Assembly: GCF_900078365.1 (NCBI RefSeq)
Contig: NZ_LT598653.1
Coordinates: 62,001 to 126,000, forward strand
DNA from: an uncultured Sphingopyxis sp.
GTDB lineage: Bacteria > Pseudomonadota > Alphaproteobacteria > Sphingomonadales > Sphingomonadaceae
Reading direction: 5' to 3'
Length of the DNA stretch: 64,000 nucleotides
Position numbers and translations under genes: made by a program. Shown piece by piece: positions 47,216 to 54,538 of this stretch; positions within the stretch are counted from its first letter, which is position 1; every line of letters starts with the position of its first letter. Below the pieces are notes generated by a model. That model searched no databases, was not told the origin of the DNA, and worked only from the letters and a program-made list of their open reading frames with translations.

Positions 47216-47806
47216 ATGAATCTCACCGACATTCTGGCGCAGGCCGGCGGCATCGAATCGATGGCGAAAGAATTGGGCATTCCGGCCGCGACGGCGAAGC
47301 AGGGCGCGGACGCGCTGCTTCCCGCGATCCTCGGCGGGTTCAAGAAACAGGCGCAATCGGGCGGCGTCGAGGGGCTCGGCGGGCTGCTCGGCCAGCTCGG
47401 CGGCGGCGGCCTGCTCGACTCGGTGCTCGGGTCGCAGCCGACCCCGGTGAACCAGGGCAATGACGTGCTCGGGCAGATCTTCGGGTCGAAGGACGTCAGC
47501 CGGACGGTGGCGGGACAGGCCTCCGCGCAAACCGGGATCGATTCGGGAATCCTCAAGCAGATGCTGCCGATGCTCGCGATGATGGTCGCGGGCTATATGG
47601 CGAAGCAGGGCGGTCAGGGCGGCGCGAGCGGCGGGCTTTCGGGCGGCCTCGGCGGCATGCTCGGCAATGTCCTCGGCGGCGCGATGGGCGGTGGCGCCGC
47701 GCCGTCGGCGGGCGGCCTCGGCGGTTTGGGCAAAATGCTCGACATGGACGGCGACGGCAATCCGCTCGACGACATCATGGGCATGGTGGGCAAGTTGCGG
47801 GGATAG
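47216..47806 (+). CDS. DUF937 protein
   Basis: 196 residues. It starts MNLTDILAQAGGIESMAKEL. A YidB/DUF937 helical repeat is seen in QGADALLPAILGGFKKQA and SGILKQMLPMLAMMVAGYMA. The Gly-rich stretches (GGLSGGLGGMLGNVLGGAMG) are low complexity. The C-terminal DMDGDGNPLDDIMG could bind calcium like an EF-hand loop. The function is unknown. GAGAGGGAG lies upstream of ATG 47216. Confidence 0.85.
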   Translation: MNLTDILAQAGGIESMAKELGIPAATAKQGADALLPAILGGFKKQAQSGGVEGLGGLLGQLGGGGLLDSVLGSQPTPVNQGNDVLGQIFGSKDVSRTVAGQASAQTGIDSGILKQMLPMLAMMVAGYMAKQGGQGGASGGLSGGLGGMLGNVLGGAMGGGAAPSAGGLGGLGKMLDMDGDGNPLDDIMGMVGKLRG

Positions 47807-47859
47807 CTGCCGGACGGCGGACGATGGCCGAAAACGGCCGGAAGTTGCCGTCTCTTATT

Positions 47860-47936
47860 CGTCACCCCGGACTTGATCCGGGGTCCATTCACGCAGCGTG
47901 GAAAGAATGGATCCCGGATCAGGTCCGGGATGACGA
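47860..47936. repeat. Inverted repeat, family B, copy 2 (inverted)
   Basis: CGTCACCCCGGACTTGATCC faces GGATCAGGTCCGGGATGACG. Relative to copy 1 the whole element is reversed. Together with the next repeat it fills the 310-bp gap after DUF937. Confidence 0.85.
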
Positions 47937-47972
47937 ATGTCTGAGACCGATCGATTGCGGGCCTCTTAACAT

Positions 47973-48044
47973 CGTCATTCCCGCGAAAGCGGGAACCCAG
48001 TTGCGACCTTTGCTCGCTGGGTTCCCGCTTTCGCGGGAATGACG
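47973..48044. repeat. Inverted repeat, family D, copy 3
   Basis: CGTCATTCCCGCGAAAGCGG and its complement around a CAGTTGCGACCTTTGCTCGC centre. It lies between DUF937 and the convergent acetyltransferase gene. Confidence 0.85.
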
Positions 48045-48116
48045 AGGGTTGGTAGTCTGGAACATCTGCTCCCCACCCCAAAAGTCGATGTGCGTAGGGT
48101 CATGGAGTAAGGCGCC

Positions 48117-48713
48117 TCACGCCGCCATCAGCCTGATATCCTCGCGGAAATCCTCGTCCACCCCGATGCGGCTTCGCATCGGGGTGACGATAGCATCGGC
48201 ATCGGCGTCGCCTTCCTCGAACAGCGCGCAGGGCGCATCGCCGCCGCGCGCGAGGCTGTAACGCTGCGCGACCTTGCCGGTCGGGCGAAAGCCCAGCTTG
48301 CGCAGCACCGCGCCCGACGCGGGATTGTCGAGGAAGTGGCCGGCGGTCAGCTTCGGCAGGTTCATCGCGCGCGCGATGTGGAGGAGCTGGCGCCCCGCCT
48401 CGGTCGCGAAACCGAGACCCCAATAGGGCCGGGCGATCCAGTAACCCATTTCGAGCTCGCCTTCGGGGCTGGGCGAAATGCCGCAGCCGCCGACGAGGCG
48501 CGGCGCGCCGCCGGTGCGCGCGAAGATCAGGAAGCGCGGCTGGTTCGGGTCGAGCGGCAGGCTCAGGAACGTCTGCGCCTCCGCCTCGCCATAGGGCCAG
48601 GGCGCGCGCGACAGGTTGCGGACCACCGCTTCCTCGCCGATCGCACGGGCGAGCGCGGGGGCATCTTCGAGCCAGCCGGGCCGCAGCAACAGTCTTTCGG
48701 TACGCGCGAACAT
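48117..48713 (-). CDS. GNAT-family N-acetyltransferase
   Basis: 198 residues of the RimJ/RimL-like group. RTERLLLRPGWLEDAPAL is at the N-terminus. GYWIARPYWGLGFATEAGRQ holds the acetyl-CoA loop, and NPASGAVLRKLGF is the typical last motif. Family members acetylate protein N-termini or small amines, and the substrate is unknown here. ATG 48713 fits the domain start. Monocistronic, convergent with the DUF937 gene. Confidence 0.88.
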   Translation of the reverse strand: MFARTERLLLRPGWLEDAPALARAIGEEAVVRNLSRAPWPYGEAEAQTFLSLPLDPNQPRFLIFARTGGAPRLVGGCGISPSPEGELEMGYWIARPYWGLGFATEAGRQLLHIARAMNLPKLTAGHFLDNPASGAVLRKLGFRPTGKVAQRYSLARGGDAPCALFEEGDADADAIVTPMRSRIGVDEDFREDIRLMAA

Positions 48714-48837
48714 GTTTTCAAACTCCCAATGCCTGTCGCCCTGGCGCCAGATGGTGACGCTTTGACGACATTCGATGTGGAGGGAGATGGAAGGCCCCGT
48801 TTTCGCGCCGGCCCGCTAGCACGCGGATTTCAGGCAA

Positions 48838-48877
48838 GAAAAAAGGGAGTCCGGGGTGACCCGTCTCCCTCTTTTCG
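48838..48877 (-). terminator. Rho-independent terminator after rpmA
   Basis: On the minus strand GAGGGAG...CTCCC with an inner GGGTCACCCC stem is followed by TTTTTTC. It lies about 75 bases past the rpmA stop and ends the rplU-rpmA transcript. Confidence 0.8.
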
Positions 48878-48949
48878 AACCTTGTTTCCGCGTTCGCGGA
48901 AAGGACAGCTCCGGGTCATCCCTTGGTGGACGACCCTGGAAGATCGTCC

Positions 48950-49219
48950 TTATTCGGCGGCTTCGGCCATCATGTCGACCGAGACATATTTGCGGCCGAG
49001 CTTGCCGTCGTGGAATCGGACGCGGCCGTCCGCGGTCGCGAACAGCGTGTGGTCCTTGCCCATGCCGACGTTGGCGCCCGGGTACACCTTGGTACCGCGC
49101 TGGCGCACGATAATGTTGCCGCCGATCACTTCCTGACCGCCGAACTTCTTCACGCCAAGGCGGCGGCCGGCTGAGTCGCGACCGTTGCGCGAAGAACCGC
49201 CTGCTTTCTTATGTGCCAT
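48950..49219 (-). CDS. rpmA: 50S ribosomal protein L27
   Basis: 89 residues. It begins MAHKKAGGSSRNGRDSAGRR, the conserved N-terminus that reaches toward the peptidyl-transferase centre. LGVKKFGGQEV, GNIIVRQRGTKVYPG and VGMGKDHTLFA are all standard. It has no cleavable leader, unlike Firmicutes L27. It lies 50 bp after rplU in the usual rplU-rpmA operon. Confidence 0.98.
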   Translation of the reverse strand: MAHKKAGGSSRNGRDSAGRRLGVKKFGGQEVIGGNIIVRQRGTKVYPGANVGMGKDHTLFATADGRVRFHDGKLGRKYVSVDMMAEAAE

Positions 49220-49269
49220 GACTGATGCTCCTTAATTCGTTCGGTTGAGGCCGAGCGGCGTTTCCGCGC

Positions 49270-49773
49270 TCAGGCGTCCTTCTTGGGGGCTGCCTTCTTG
49301 GCAGCGGGCTTCTTTTCGGCTTCGGCCTTGGGTGCAGCTTCCTTCTTGGGAGCAGCGGCCTTCTTCGGCGCAGCTTCCTTCTTGGGCGCTTCCTGGGCGG
49401 GAGCGGCCTTGGCTTCGGCGGCTGGGGCAGCCTCGGCCTTCGGCGCGGCTTCCTTCTTCGGCGCGGCCTTCTTGGCGTCGCCGACGGCGAGGATGCGCAG
49501 CAGCGTCAGCGATTGGCGGTGGCCGTTGCGGCGGCGATAATTGTGCCGGCGGCGCTTCTTGAAGACGATGACCTTTTCGCCGCGGGTCTGGGCGATGATC
49601 TCGGCCGAAACGACGAGACCCTTCGCATCCTTCACCTCGCCGCCGTCGCCGGCCAGCAGGATGTCGCCCAGCGACACGGTGTCACCGGCTTCACCCTCGA
49701 TCTTCTCGACGGCGATCTTGTCTCCGGCGGCAACGCGATACTGCTTTCCGCCCGTGCGCACGATTGCGAACAT
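49270..49773 (-). CDS. rplU: 50S ribosomal protein L21 with Lys/Ala-rich tail
   Basis: 167 residues, the first ~100 being canonical L21: MFAIVRTGGKQYRVAAGDKI, then IVFKKRRRHNYRRRNGHRQ. The last ~65 residues are almost only Ala, Lys, Pro and Glu in KKEAAPK-type repeats. The tail is basic and likely unstructured, and could contact rRNA or other partners. A similar but shorter extension is on AtpD in this window. The start is ATG 49773, below a clear promoter. Confidence 0.97.
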   Translation of the reverse strand: MFAIVRTGGKQYRVAAGDKIAVEKIEGEAGDTVSLGDILLAGDGGEVKDAKGLVVSAEIIAQTRGEKVIVFKKRRRHNYRRRNGHRQSLTLLRILAVGDAKKAAPKKEAAPKAEAAPAAEAKAAPAQEAPKKEAAPKKAAAPKKEAAPKAEAEKKPAAKKAAPKKDA

Positions 49774-49862
49774 GGTCTTCCATCCAATCAGAAACTAGAA
49801 CACCCGCGCTGCCAGTCCCCCGCCGAAGCGGGCGATTTTTCCGGCATGCGGGAAAGTCAGCG

Positions 49863-49891
49863 CCACTAGCGAGCCAGGCCCGTGCTGTCAA
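49863..49891 (-). promoter_or_regulatory. Sigma-70 type promoter of rplU-rpmA
   Basis: On the minus strand TTGACA (49891-49886), a 17-base spacer, then TAGTGG (49868-49863). It lies about 90 bases upstream of rplU. The -35 box is perfect, and the -10 box is a weak match. Confidence 0.65.
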
Positions 49892-49940
49892 CCGCATATT
49901 TCCGCGCTTTTTATCAGTTTTTCGCGCGAGCGCGAGAATC

Positions 49941-50017
49941 GGCGCCAGCCCGCTCCCCACCCAGCCTCCCTACAGCGTATCCTCGATGGAAGGCTGGGTG
50001 GGGGAGCGGGCTGGCAC
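49941..50017. repeat. Inverted repeat, family K, copy 1
   Basis: CAGCCCGCTCCCCACCCAGC faces GCTGGGTGGGGGAGCGGGCT around CTACAGCGTATCCTCG. It lies in the 326-bp divergent gap between rplU and a lipoprotein gene. A copy is at 60247-60323. Confidence 0.8.
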
Positions 50018-50099
50018 CGCGTTCGGCGTTAGCCGAATATAGAAAAACTTCCGATTCGGCACTTGCTGCGCCACGGGCGCGACCATATCAGGGGCGGCG

Positions 50100-50609
50100 A
50101 TGAAGCGCGTCCTTCTTTTCACCCCGTTGTTCCTGTCGCTGCCTGCCTGTGCCGCGACGCAGTCCAGTGACGGCCCCTCGCTGGCGAAGCGCGCGGTCGA
50201 GGGGCGATTCGACGTCGCGCCGCCCGCGGTCGTCATCGCGCCGCCGGGACCGCTGCCCGCCGACCTCGCCGGGCGGCTCGCGCGCTGGGAGGCGGACGCC
50301 GCCGCCGGACAGCAAGCCTTCGCCGCCGAGCGCGGCCCCGCCGCATCGCTCGTCGCCGCCGCGGCGGGCGCGCCGGTCGCTGGCGAACGCTGGGTCGTCG
50401 CGCAGCAGGCGATCTCGCGTCTCATCGCGGCGCGCGCGCCGCTCACCGCGGCGCTCGCCGACATCGACCGGCTCTATCTCGATCGCAGCGTCGCGGAGGA
50501 CATCGACGGCCTGCCCGACATCTATGCGCTGCGCGACCGGCTTGCCGATCTCGCCGCGACGCAGGATGCGGTGATCGAGGCGCTGAGCGCCGGGTTGCCA
50601 AGGGGGTAG
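50100..50609 (+). CDS. Small lipoprotein of unknown function
   Basis: 169 residues. The signal ends in SLPAC, a lipobox. The rest is Ala-rich and helical, e.g. ADLAGRLARWEADAAAGQQ and AQQAISRLIAARAPLTAALA, with a final conserved-looking LYLDRSVAEDIDGLPDIYAL. I do not recognise the family. It lies upstream of and convergent with pspF, separated by a family G repeat. There is no evidence that it belongs to the Psp system. Confidence 0.75.
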   Translation: MKRVLLFTPLFLSLPACAATQSSDGPSLAKRAVEGRFDVAPPAVVIAPPGPLPADLAGRLARWEADAAAGQQAFAAERGPAASLVAAAAGAPVAGERWVVAQQAISRLIAARAPLTAALADIDRLYLDRSVAEDIDGLPDIYALRDRLADLAATQDAVIEALSAGLPRG

Positions 50610-50631
50610 AAGGGGCGCGCCCATTTCTTCC

Positions 50632-50718
50632 GTTTGTGCTGAGCTTGTCGAAGCACCGTCCTTTCTTTGAACGTTGCAAAAAGAAGGACTGCCCTTCGAC
50701 AAGCTCAGGGCAAACGGG
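50632..50718. repeat. Inverted repeat, family G, copy 4
   Basis: TTGTGCTGAGCTTGTCGAAG faces CTTCGACAAGCTCAGGGCAA, with a CTTTCTTTG...AAAAAGAAGG inner stem. It lies between the convergent lipoprotein and pspF genes. Confidence 0.8.
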
Positions 50719-50736
50719 TTTGGGGTTTCGCTGATG

Positions 50737-51762
50737 CTACTGATTCAGCCCATGCTTCTTCAGCGCGTGGCGGATCTGGTCGTAACTCAGCCCCAGCGCC
50801 TCGGCCGCGACCTTCTGGTTGAAGCGGCAGCGCGCCATCGTGTCGGCGAGGATGGTTCGTTCATAGCTGTCGACCGCTGCGCGCAGATCGCTGACCGGGC
50901 CGGTGGGTGCCGTGGTCGCCGCCGCCGGATCGGCATTCGATACGGCGGGCGCTTCGGCCTTCGCCGCCGCCTTGCGCACCGCGGGCTGCCACGGGCTCGC
51001 GAACGGATCGAAGCTCAGCGCATCGACCGGTTTCGACGGGTCGGCCCAGCGATAGATGGCGCGCTCGATGACGTTCCTCAGCTCGCGGACATTGCCCGGC
51101 CAGTCGTGTCCCTCCATCGCCGCGAGCGCGCGCGGGCCGAAGCCGGGCCATTCGTCCCAGCCGATCACCGCCGCCATGCGTGTCCCGAAATATTCGGCGA
51201 GCACCTCGATATCGCCTTCGCGCGCGCGCAGCGGGGGGAGGGTGATGACCTCGAACGACAGCCGGTCGAGCAGGTCTGCCCGGAAGCGATTCTCATCGAC
51301 CAGCGCGGGCAGATGCTCGTTGGTCGCGGCGACGATCCGCACGTCGACGCGGATCGGGCGCGACGCGCCGACGCGTGTCACCTCGCCATATTCGACCGCG
51401 CGCAAGAGGCGCTCCTGCGCGCCCATCGACATCGTCGCGAGCTCGTCGAGGAACAAAGTGCCGCCGTCGGCCTCCTCGAAGCGCCCCGCGCGGCTGCGCG
51501 TCGCGCCGGTGAAGGCGCCCGCCTCGTGCCCGAACAGCTCGCTTTCGATCAGCGTCTCGGGCATCGCGGCGCAGTTCATGATGACATAGGGCTTGTCCCA
51601 GCGCGCCGACAGGCGGTGGAGGCGCTCGGCGATCAGCTCCTTGCCCGTCCCGCGCTCGCCGATCACCAGCACCGGACGGTCGAGCGCCGCGGCCATGCTC
51701 GCGCGCTCGACCGCGTCCTGAAAGGCCGCCGACTGGCCGATGAATTGCGTTTCGCGCTCCAT
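50737..51762 (-). CDS. pspF: PspF-type sigma-54 activator
   Basis: 341 residues. An AAA+ domain starts almost at the N-terminus, with no receiver or sensor domain, exactly as in PspF. Walker A is GERGTGKEL (about residue 36), the sigma-54-contact loop is HEAGAFTGATR and Walker B is GTLFLDELA. The C-terminal Fis-type helix-turn-helix has NQKVAAEALGLSYDQIRHAL. PspA normally binds and inhibits it until envelope stress. ATG 51762 is used. It is divergent from the psp operon and shares its control region. Confidence 0.94.
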   Translation of the reverse strand: MERETQFIGQSAAFQDAVERASMAAALDRPVLVIGERGTGKELIAERLHRLSARWDKPYVIMNCAAMPETLIESELFGHEAGAFTGATRSRAGRFEEADGGTLFLDELATMSMGAQERLLRAVEYGEVTRVGASRPIRVDVRIVAATNEHLPALVDENRFRADLLDRLSFEVITLPPLRAREGDIEVLAEYFGTRMAAVIGWDEWPGFGPRALAAMEGHDWPGNVRELRNVIERAIYRWADPSKPVDALSFDPFASPWQPAVRKAAAKAEAPAVSNADPAAATTAPTGPVSDLRAAVDSYERTILADTMARCRFNQKVAAEALGLSYDQIRHALKKHGLNQ

Positions 51763-51770
51763 TCCCAATC

Positions 51771-51806
51771 ATTGGCAAATTTTCCCGCTGATTGGCAAGC
51801 CAAATC
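51771..51806. promoter_or_regulatory. Putative PspF upstream activating sequences
   Basis: ATTGGCAAAT at 51771 and ATTGGCAAGCCAAAT at 51791 repeat the ATTGGCAA core at 20-base spacing. The second has TTGG/CCAA dyad ends. They lie about 60-90 bases before the sigma-54 promoter, the right distance for activator-DNA looping, and next to pspF's own start. Confidence 0.55.
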
Positions 51807-51861
51807 GGGCGAGACAAGGAATTGTGAGCGACATTTCCCACTTTTCTGTCATTTCCAGCAA

Positions 51862-51879
51862 TTGGCACGGCTCGTGCAA
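51862..51879 (+). promoter_or_regulatory. Sigma-54 promoter of the psp operon
   Basis: TTGGCACGGCTCGTGCAA has the GG at -24 and GC at -12 separated by ten bases, as sigma-54 requires (TGGCAC-N5-TTGCA type). It lies 58 bases upstream of the 56-residue ORF and faces away from pspF. Confidence 0.8.
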
Positions 51880-51937
51880 CGATTTCAGCGAACCGGCGCA
51901 CAGCGCTCCGGTGCAGCAAAACAGGAAGGTTGAAACG

Positions 51938-52108
51938 ATGAAAACGAAGATTGCCCAGGCCGCCACTTTCGCGTTCAGCGCGGTGGGTGCGCTGGCCGTC
52001 CTCGTCGGCGCGATCGACTATCCTGCCACCGCCGCCAACGCCGCCGGCCTTCCGGTCGTCGGCCTGGTCGGTGCTGCTTCGACCCCGGCGGTCAGTCCGA
52101 TGGCCTGA
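51938..52108 (+). CDS. 56-residue exported or membrane peptide leading the psp operon
   Basis: Starts ATG 51938 with AGGAAGG upstream and encodes MKTKIAQAATFAFSAVGALA and onward. A Lys-rich start, a hydrophobic stretch (about 8-26) and a small-residue tail make it a signal-peptide-like or single-helix peptide. It is the first ORF after the sigma-54 promoter. A strong hairpin with a T-run begins only seven bases after its stop, so many transcripts may contain this ORF alone. No family recognised. Confidence 0.65.
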   Translation: MKTKIAQAATFAFSAVGALAVLVGAIDYPATAANAAGLPVVGLVGAASTPAVSPMA

Positions 52109-52114
52109 CCGGCA

Positions 52115-52165
52115 CTGGTGCCGGGGCACTCTCCCCCCTTGCCCCGCCCCGGCACCAGCCTTTTT
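52115..52165 (+). terminator. Intra-operon terminator or attenuator before pspA
   Basis: CTGGTGCCGGGGC (52115-52127) and GCCCCGGCACCAG (52146-52158) form a perfect 13-bp stem with an 18-base loop, followed by CCTTTTT. It should end a share of transcripts between the small ORF and pspA. Confidence 0.75.
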
Positions 52166-52222
52166 CAAGAACAGACATCCCCAAAAAGACATAAGGTCTC
52201 AAGTTTTCGACAGGAGTTTCAA

Positions 52223-52885
52223 ATGGGTATTTTCTCACGAACCCGCGACATCATCGCCGCCAACGTCACCGACCTGCTCGACCGGGCCGAGGATCCGGAA
52301 AAGATGATCCGCCAGATCATCTTCGAGATGAACGAAACGCTCGTCGAAGTCCGCGCCTCCGCCGCCCGCACGATCGCGGACCAGAAGGAGATGCGCCGTC
52401 ACATCGCCAAGCTCGAAAGCCTGCAGGACAGCTGGAAGGAAAAGGCCGAACTTGCGCTGTCGAAGGACCGCGAGGATCTCGCCACCGCCGCGCTGGTCGA
52501 AAAGCAGAAGGCGGGCGACATGGCCGAGCGCCTCAAGGCCGAGATCGCCGTCCTCGACGACGCGCTGACCGGCTATGAAGCCGACATCGCCAAGCTCCAG
52601 AAGAAGCTTTCGGAAGCGCGCGCGCGCCAGTCGAGCGTCGTCAATCGCCTCGAAAGCGCCGAGAATCGCTACAAGCTGCGCGAGATGACCAACGGCGACC
52701 GCGTCGAAGACGCCTTCTCGCGCTTCGAGATCCTCGAACGCCGCGTCGACGAAGCGGAGGGCCGCGCCGATGCGCTCGGCCTCGGCTACAAGAAGTCGCT
52801 CGACGAGGAGATCGCCGAGCTGCAGGCCGCCGACAAGGTCGCCGACGAGCTCGCCGCGCTGAAGGCCGCGCAGGGCAAGAAGTAA
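52223..52885 (+). CDS. pspA: Phage shock protein A
   Basis: 220 residues of the PspA/IM30 (ESCRT-III-like) family. The amphipathic N-terminus MGIFSRTRDIIAANVTDLLD is followed by a long coiled coil with EDPEKMIRQIIFEMNETLVEV. It ends with DEEIAELQAADKVADELAAL. PspA coats damaged inner membrane to stop proton leakage and inhibits PspF in resting cells. ATG 52223 has CAGGAG nine bases upstream. It follows the attenuator hairpin. Confidence 0.96.
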   Translation: MGIFSRTRDIIAANVTDLLDRAEDPEKMIRQIIFEMNETLVEVRASAARTIADQKEMRRHIAKLESLQDSWKEKAELALSKDREDLATAALVEKQKAGDMAERLKAEIAVLDDALTGYEADIAKLQKKLSEARARQSSVVNRLESAENRYKLREMTNGDRVEDAFSRFEILERRVDEAEGRADALGLGYKKSLDEEIAELQAADKVADELAALKAAQGKK

Positions 52886-52897
52886 GGAGCCCGACCG

Positions 52898-53176
52898 ATG
52901 GAAGAGATCATCATCGTCCCGATCGTCATCGGCACCCTCTTCCTCGGTCTGCCCTGGCTGATCCTCCACTACATCACCAAGTGGAAGCAGGCCAAGACGC
53001 TGACCGGGGAAGACGAACAGCTGCTCGACGAACTCTACGACACCGCACGAAGGCTCGAAAACCGCCTGCACACCGTCGAACGCATCATCAGCGCCGACCA
53101 TCCCGACTTCCGCCCCGCGGTACGCAGCGATGAAGAGCTGGCGCAACTCGAAAACATGACGAACCGGAGGAACTGA
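52898..53176 (+). CDS. pspB: Phage shock protein B
   Basis: 92 residues (E. coli PspB about 74). One N-terminal membrane helix (IIIVPIVIGTLFLGLPWLIL) is followed by YITKWKQAKTLTGEDEQLL and a leucine-zipper-like LYDTARRLENRLHTVERIIS. PspB works with PspC to sense membrane stress and draw PspA off PspF. The RLENRLHTVERI segment is the same signature seen in the five small downstream proteins. It starts 12 bases after pspA behind AAGGAG. Confidence 0.93.
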   Translation: MEEIIIVPIVIGTLFLGLPWLILHYITKWKQAKTLTGEDEQLLDELYDTARRLENRLHTVERIISADHPDFRPAVRSDEELAQLENMTNRRN

Positions 53177-53177
53177 G

Positions 53178-53558
53178 ATGTCTGCCAGCCGCACCAAATT
53201 CTATCTCGACAAGCAGAACGCCAAATGGAGCGGCGTGTGCGCGGGGATCGCGGACTATAGCGGGATCGACGTGCTCTGGGTCCGCGTCGGCGCGGTGCTG
53301 CTCACGCTGATGGGGGGCTTCCCCTGGACGCTGATCGCATATTGGATGGTCGCCTGGATGGGCACGCCGAAACCCTTCGCGCTCTATGGCTCGAACGAGG
53401 AGGCGAAATTCTGGCAGGGCGTGCGCTCGAACCCCAGCGCCTCGACCCGCGACATCCGCTCGCGCTTCCGCGACATCGACCGCCGGCTCGCCGACATCGA
53501 GCAATATTATACGAGCCACAACCGCCGCCTCGCCGACGAGATCGACGCTCTCCGCTGA
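53178..53558 (+). CDS. pspC: Phage shock protein C
   Basis: 126 residues. The PspC domain (about 8-65) has KWSGVCAGIADYSGIDVLWVR and a membrane helix. A cytoplasmic or periplasmic tail (about 75-126) ends RRLADIEQYYTSHNRRLADE then IDALR. The tail's closing 'L-DEI-ALR' matches the ends of the downstream small proteins, as if a PspB-like coiled coil had been fused to PspC. The start is one base after the pspB stop. Confidence 0.93.
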   Translation: MSASRTKFYLDKQNAKWSGVCAGIADYSGIDVLWVRVGAVLLTLMGGFPWTLIAYWMVAWMGTPKPFALYGSNEEAKFWQGVRSNPSASTRDIRSRFRDIDRRLADIEQYYTSHNRRLADEIDALR

Positions 53559-53596
53559 TCGGGCCTCAGACGGAAACGGCAACAGGGAGACGATAT

Positions 53597-53896
53597 ATGA
53601 ATTTCGGTGGCACCGCTTTCGTCCTCGCCATCATCGCCTTGTCGATCGGCGGCTGGATGTTCACCACCTGGGTCCGCGCCAAGCACGGCTATCCCGTCGA
53701 GAATGAATGGGGCGGCACGGTTCATCGAACCGACCCCGACGCTGATCGAAAAATCGCCCTGCTAACCGACGACAACGCCAAGCTGGCGGGGCAGGTCAGC
53801 CGGCTGGAAGAACGGATTGCGGTGCTCGAACGCATCGCGACCGAAGAGGGCGGCAAAGCGGCGCAACTCGCCGACCAGATCGACCGCCTGCGCTGA
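53597..53896 (+). CDS. Psp-operon small membrane coiled-coil protein 1
   Basis: 99 residues. The membrane helix is at about 7-25 (FVLAIIALSIGGWMFTTW), followed by VRAKHGYPVENEWGG. The coiled coil at 53-99 includes SRLEERIAVLERIATEE and ends LADQIDRLR. It is closely related to the next gene: both share W-FTTW-R-K-GYP-EN-WG, which marks a recent duplication. ATG 53597 lies behind GGGAG. It resembles PspB in size and layout and is probably an inner-membrane partner of PspA/C (inference). Confidence 0.85.
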   Translation: MNFGGTAFVLAIIALSIGGWMFTTWVRAKHGYPVENEWGGTVHRTDPDADRKIALLTDDNAKLAGQVSRLEERIAVLERIATEEGGKAAQLADQIDRLR

Positions 53897-53906
53897 GAGG
53901 ATAAGA

Positions 53907-54227
53907 ATGATGGAACTCGAAATCCTGAACACCATCGCCCCCGTCGCCGCGATCGTCGGCCTCGCCGGGGTCGCCGGTTGGGTCTTCACCACCTGGCTGC
54001 GCGTCAAGAACGGCTATCCGCTCGAAAACAGCTGGGGCAAGGCGGTCTATCCCAAGACCAGCGACGAGGCGATGGAGCGCGTCAAGCTGATCAGCCAGGA
54101 AAACGCCCAGCTGCGCGCCGAGCTCGGCTCGGTGAAGGATCGCCTTGCGGTGATCGAGCGCATCGTCACCGACGAAAGCCACCGGGTGGCAAGCGAGATC
54201 GAGGCGCTGCGGCGTCCGGCGAACTGA
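53907..54227 (+). CDS. Psp-operon small membrane coiled-coil protein 2
   Basis: 106 residues. The membrane helix is at about 9-28 (NTIAPVAAIVGLAGVAGWVF), then TTWLRVKNGYPLENSWGKAV. The coiled coil SVKDRLAVIERIVTDE is followed by HRVASEIEALRRP. It is the paralogue most like protein 1. Start ATG 53907 (GAGAGG six bases upstream) is preferred over 53910. The gap to the previous stop is 10 bases. The C-terminal signature is shared with proteins 1, 3 and 4. Confidence 0.85.
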   Translation: MMELEILNTIAPVAAIVGLAGVAGWVFTTWLRVKNGYPLENSWGKAVYPKTSDEAMERVKLISQENAQLRAELGSVKDRLAVIERIVTDESHRVASEIEALRRPAN

Positions 54228-54240
54228 GGAGACCCGAACC

Positions 54241-54504
54241 ATGGAAGCCATCGTCATCCTTCTGATCGTCGTCGGACTGCCCGTGACGCTCGGCATCGGC
54301 TACGCGGCCTATGAGCGTCACCTGAAGTTCAAGGAACGGCAGTTCAAGGCGATCACCAACGAGACCGCCGAAAAGGCCGCCCAATATGCGGCGCACACCG
54401 AACGGCTGGAGGCGCGCGTCCGCGTTCTCGAGCGCATCGTTACCGACAAGGGAATTGATGTCGCCGACGAGATCGAAAAGCTGCGCGACGCCCCGCTCAA
54501 CTGA
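54241..54504 (+). CDS. Psp-operon small membrane coiled-coil protein 3
   Basis: 87 residues. The membrane helix is at the extreme N-terminus (IVILLIVVGLPVTLGIGYAA), then a charged YERHLKFKERQFKAI segment. The coiled coil HTERLEARVRVLERIVTDKG ends DVADEIEKLRD. The N-terminal part is closer to true PspB than to proteins 1 and 2. GAGGAGA precedes ATG 54241, 13 bases after the previous stop. Function is inferred from position only. Confidence 0.85.
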   Translation: MEAIVILLIVVGLPVTLGIGYAAYERHLKFKERQFKAITNETAEKAAQYAAHTERLEARVRVLERIVTDKGIDVADEIEKLRDAPLN

Positions 54505-54538
54505 CGCAACGATAAGAGAATAGGAAAGGAACCTCCCC

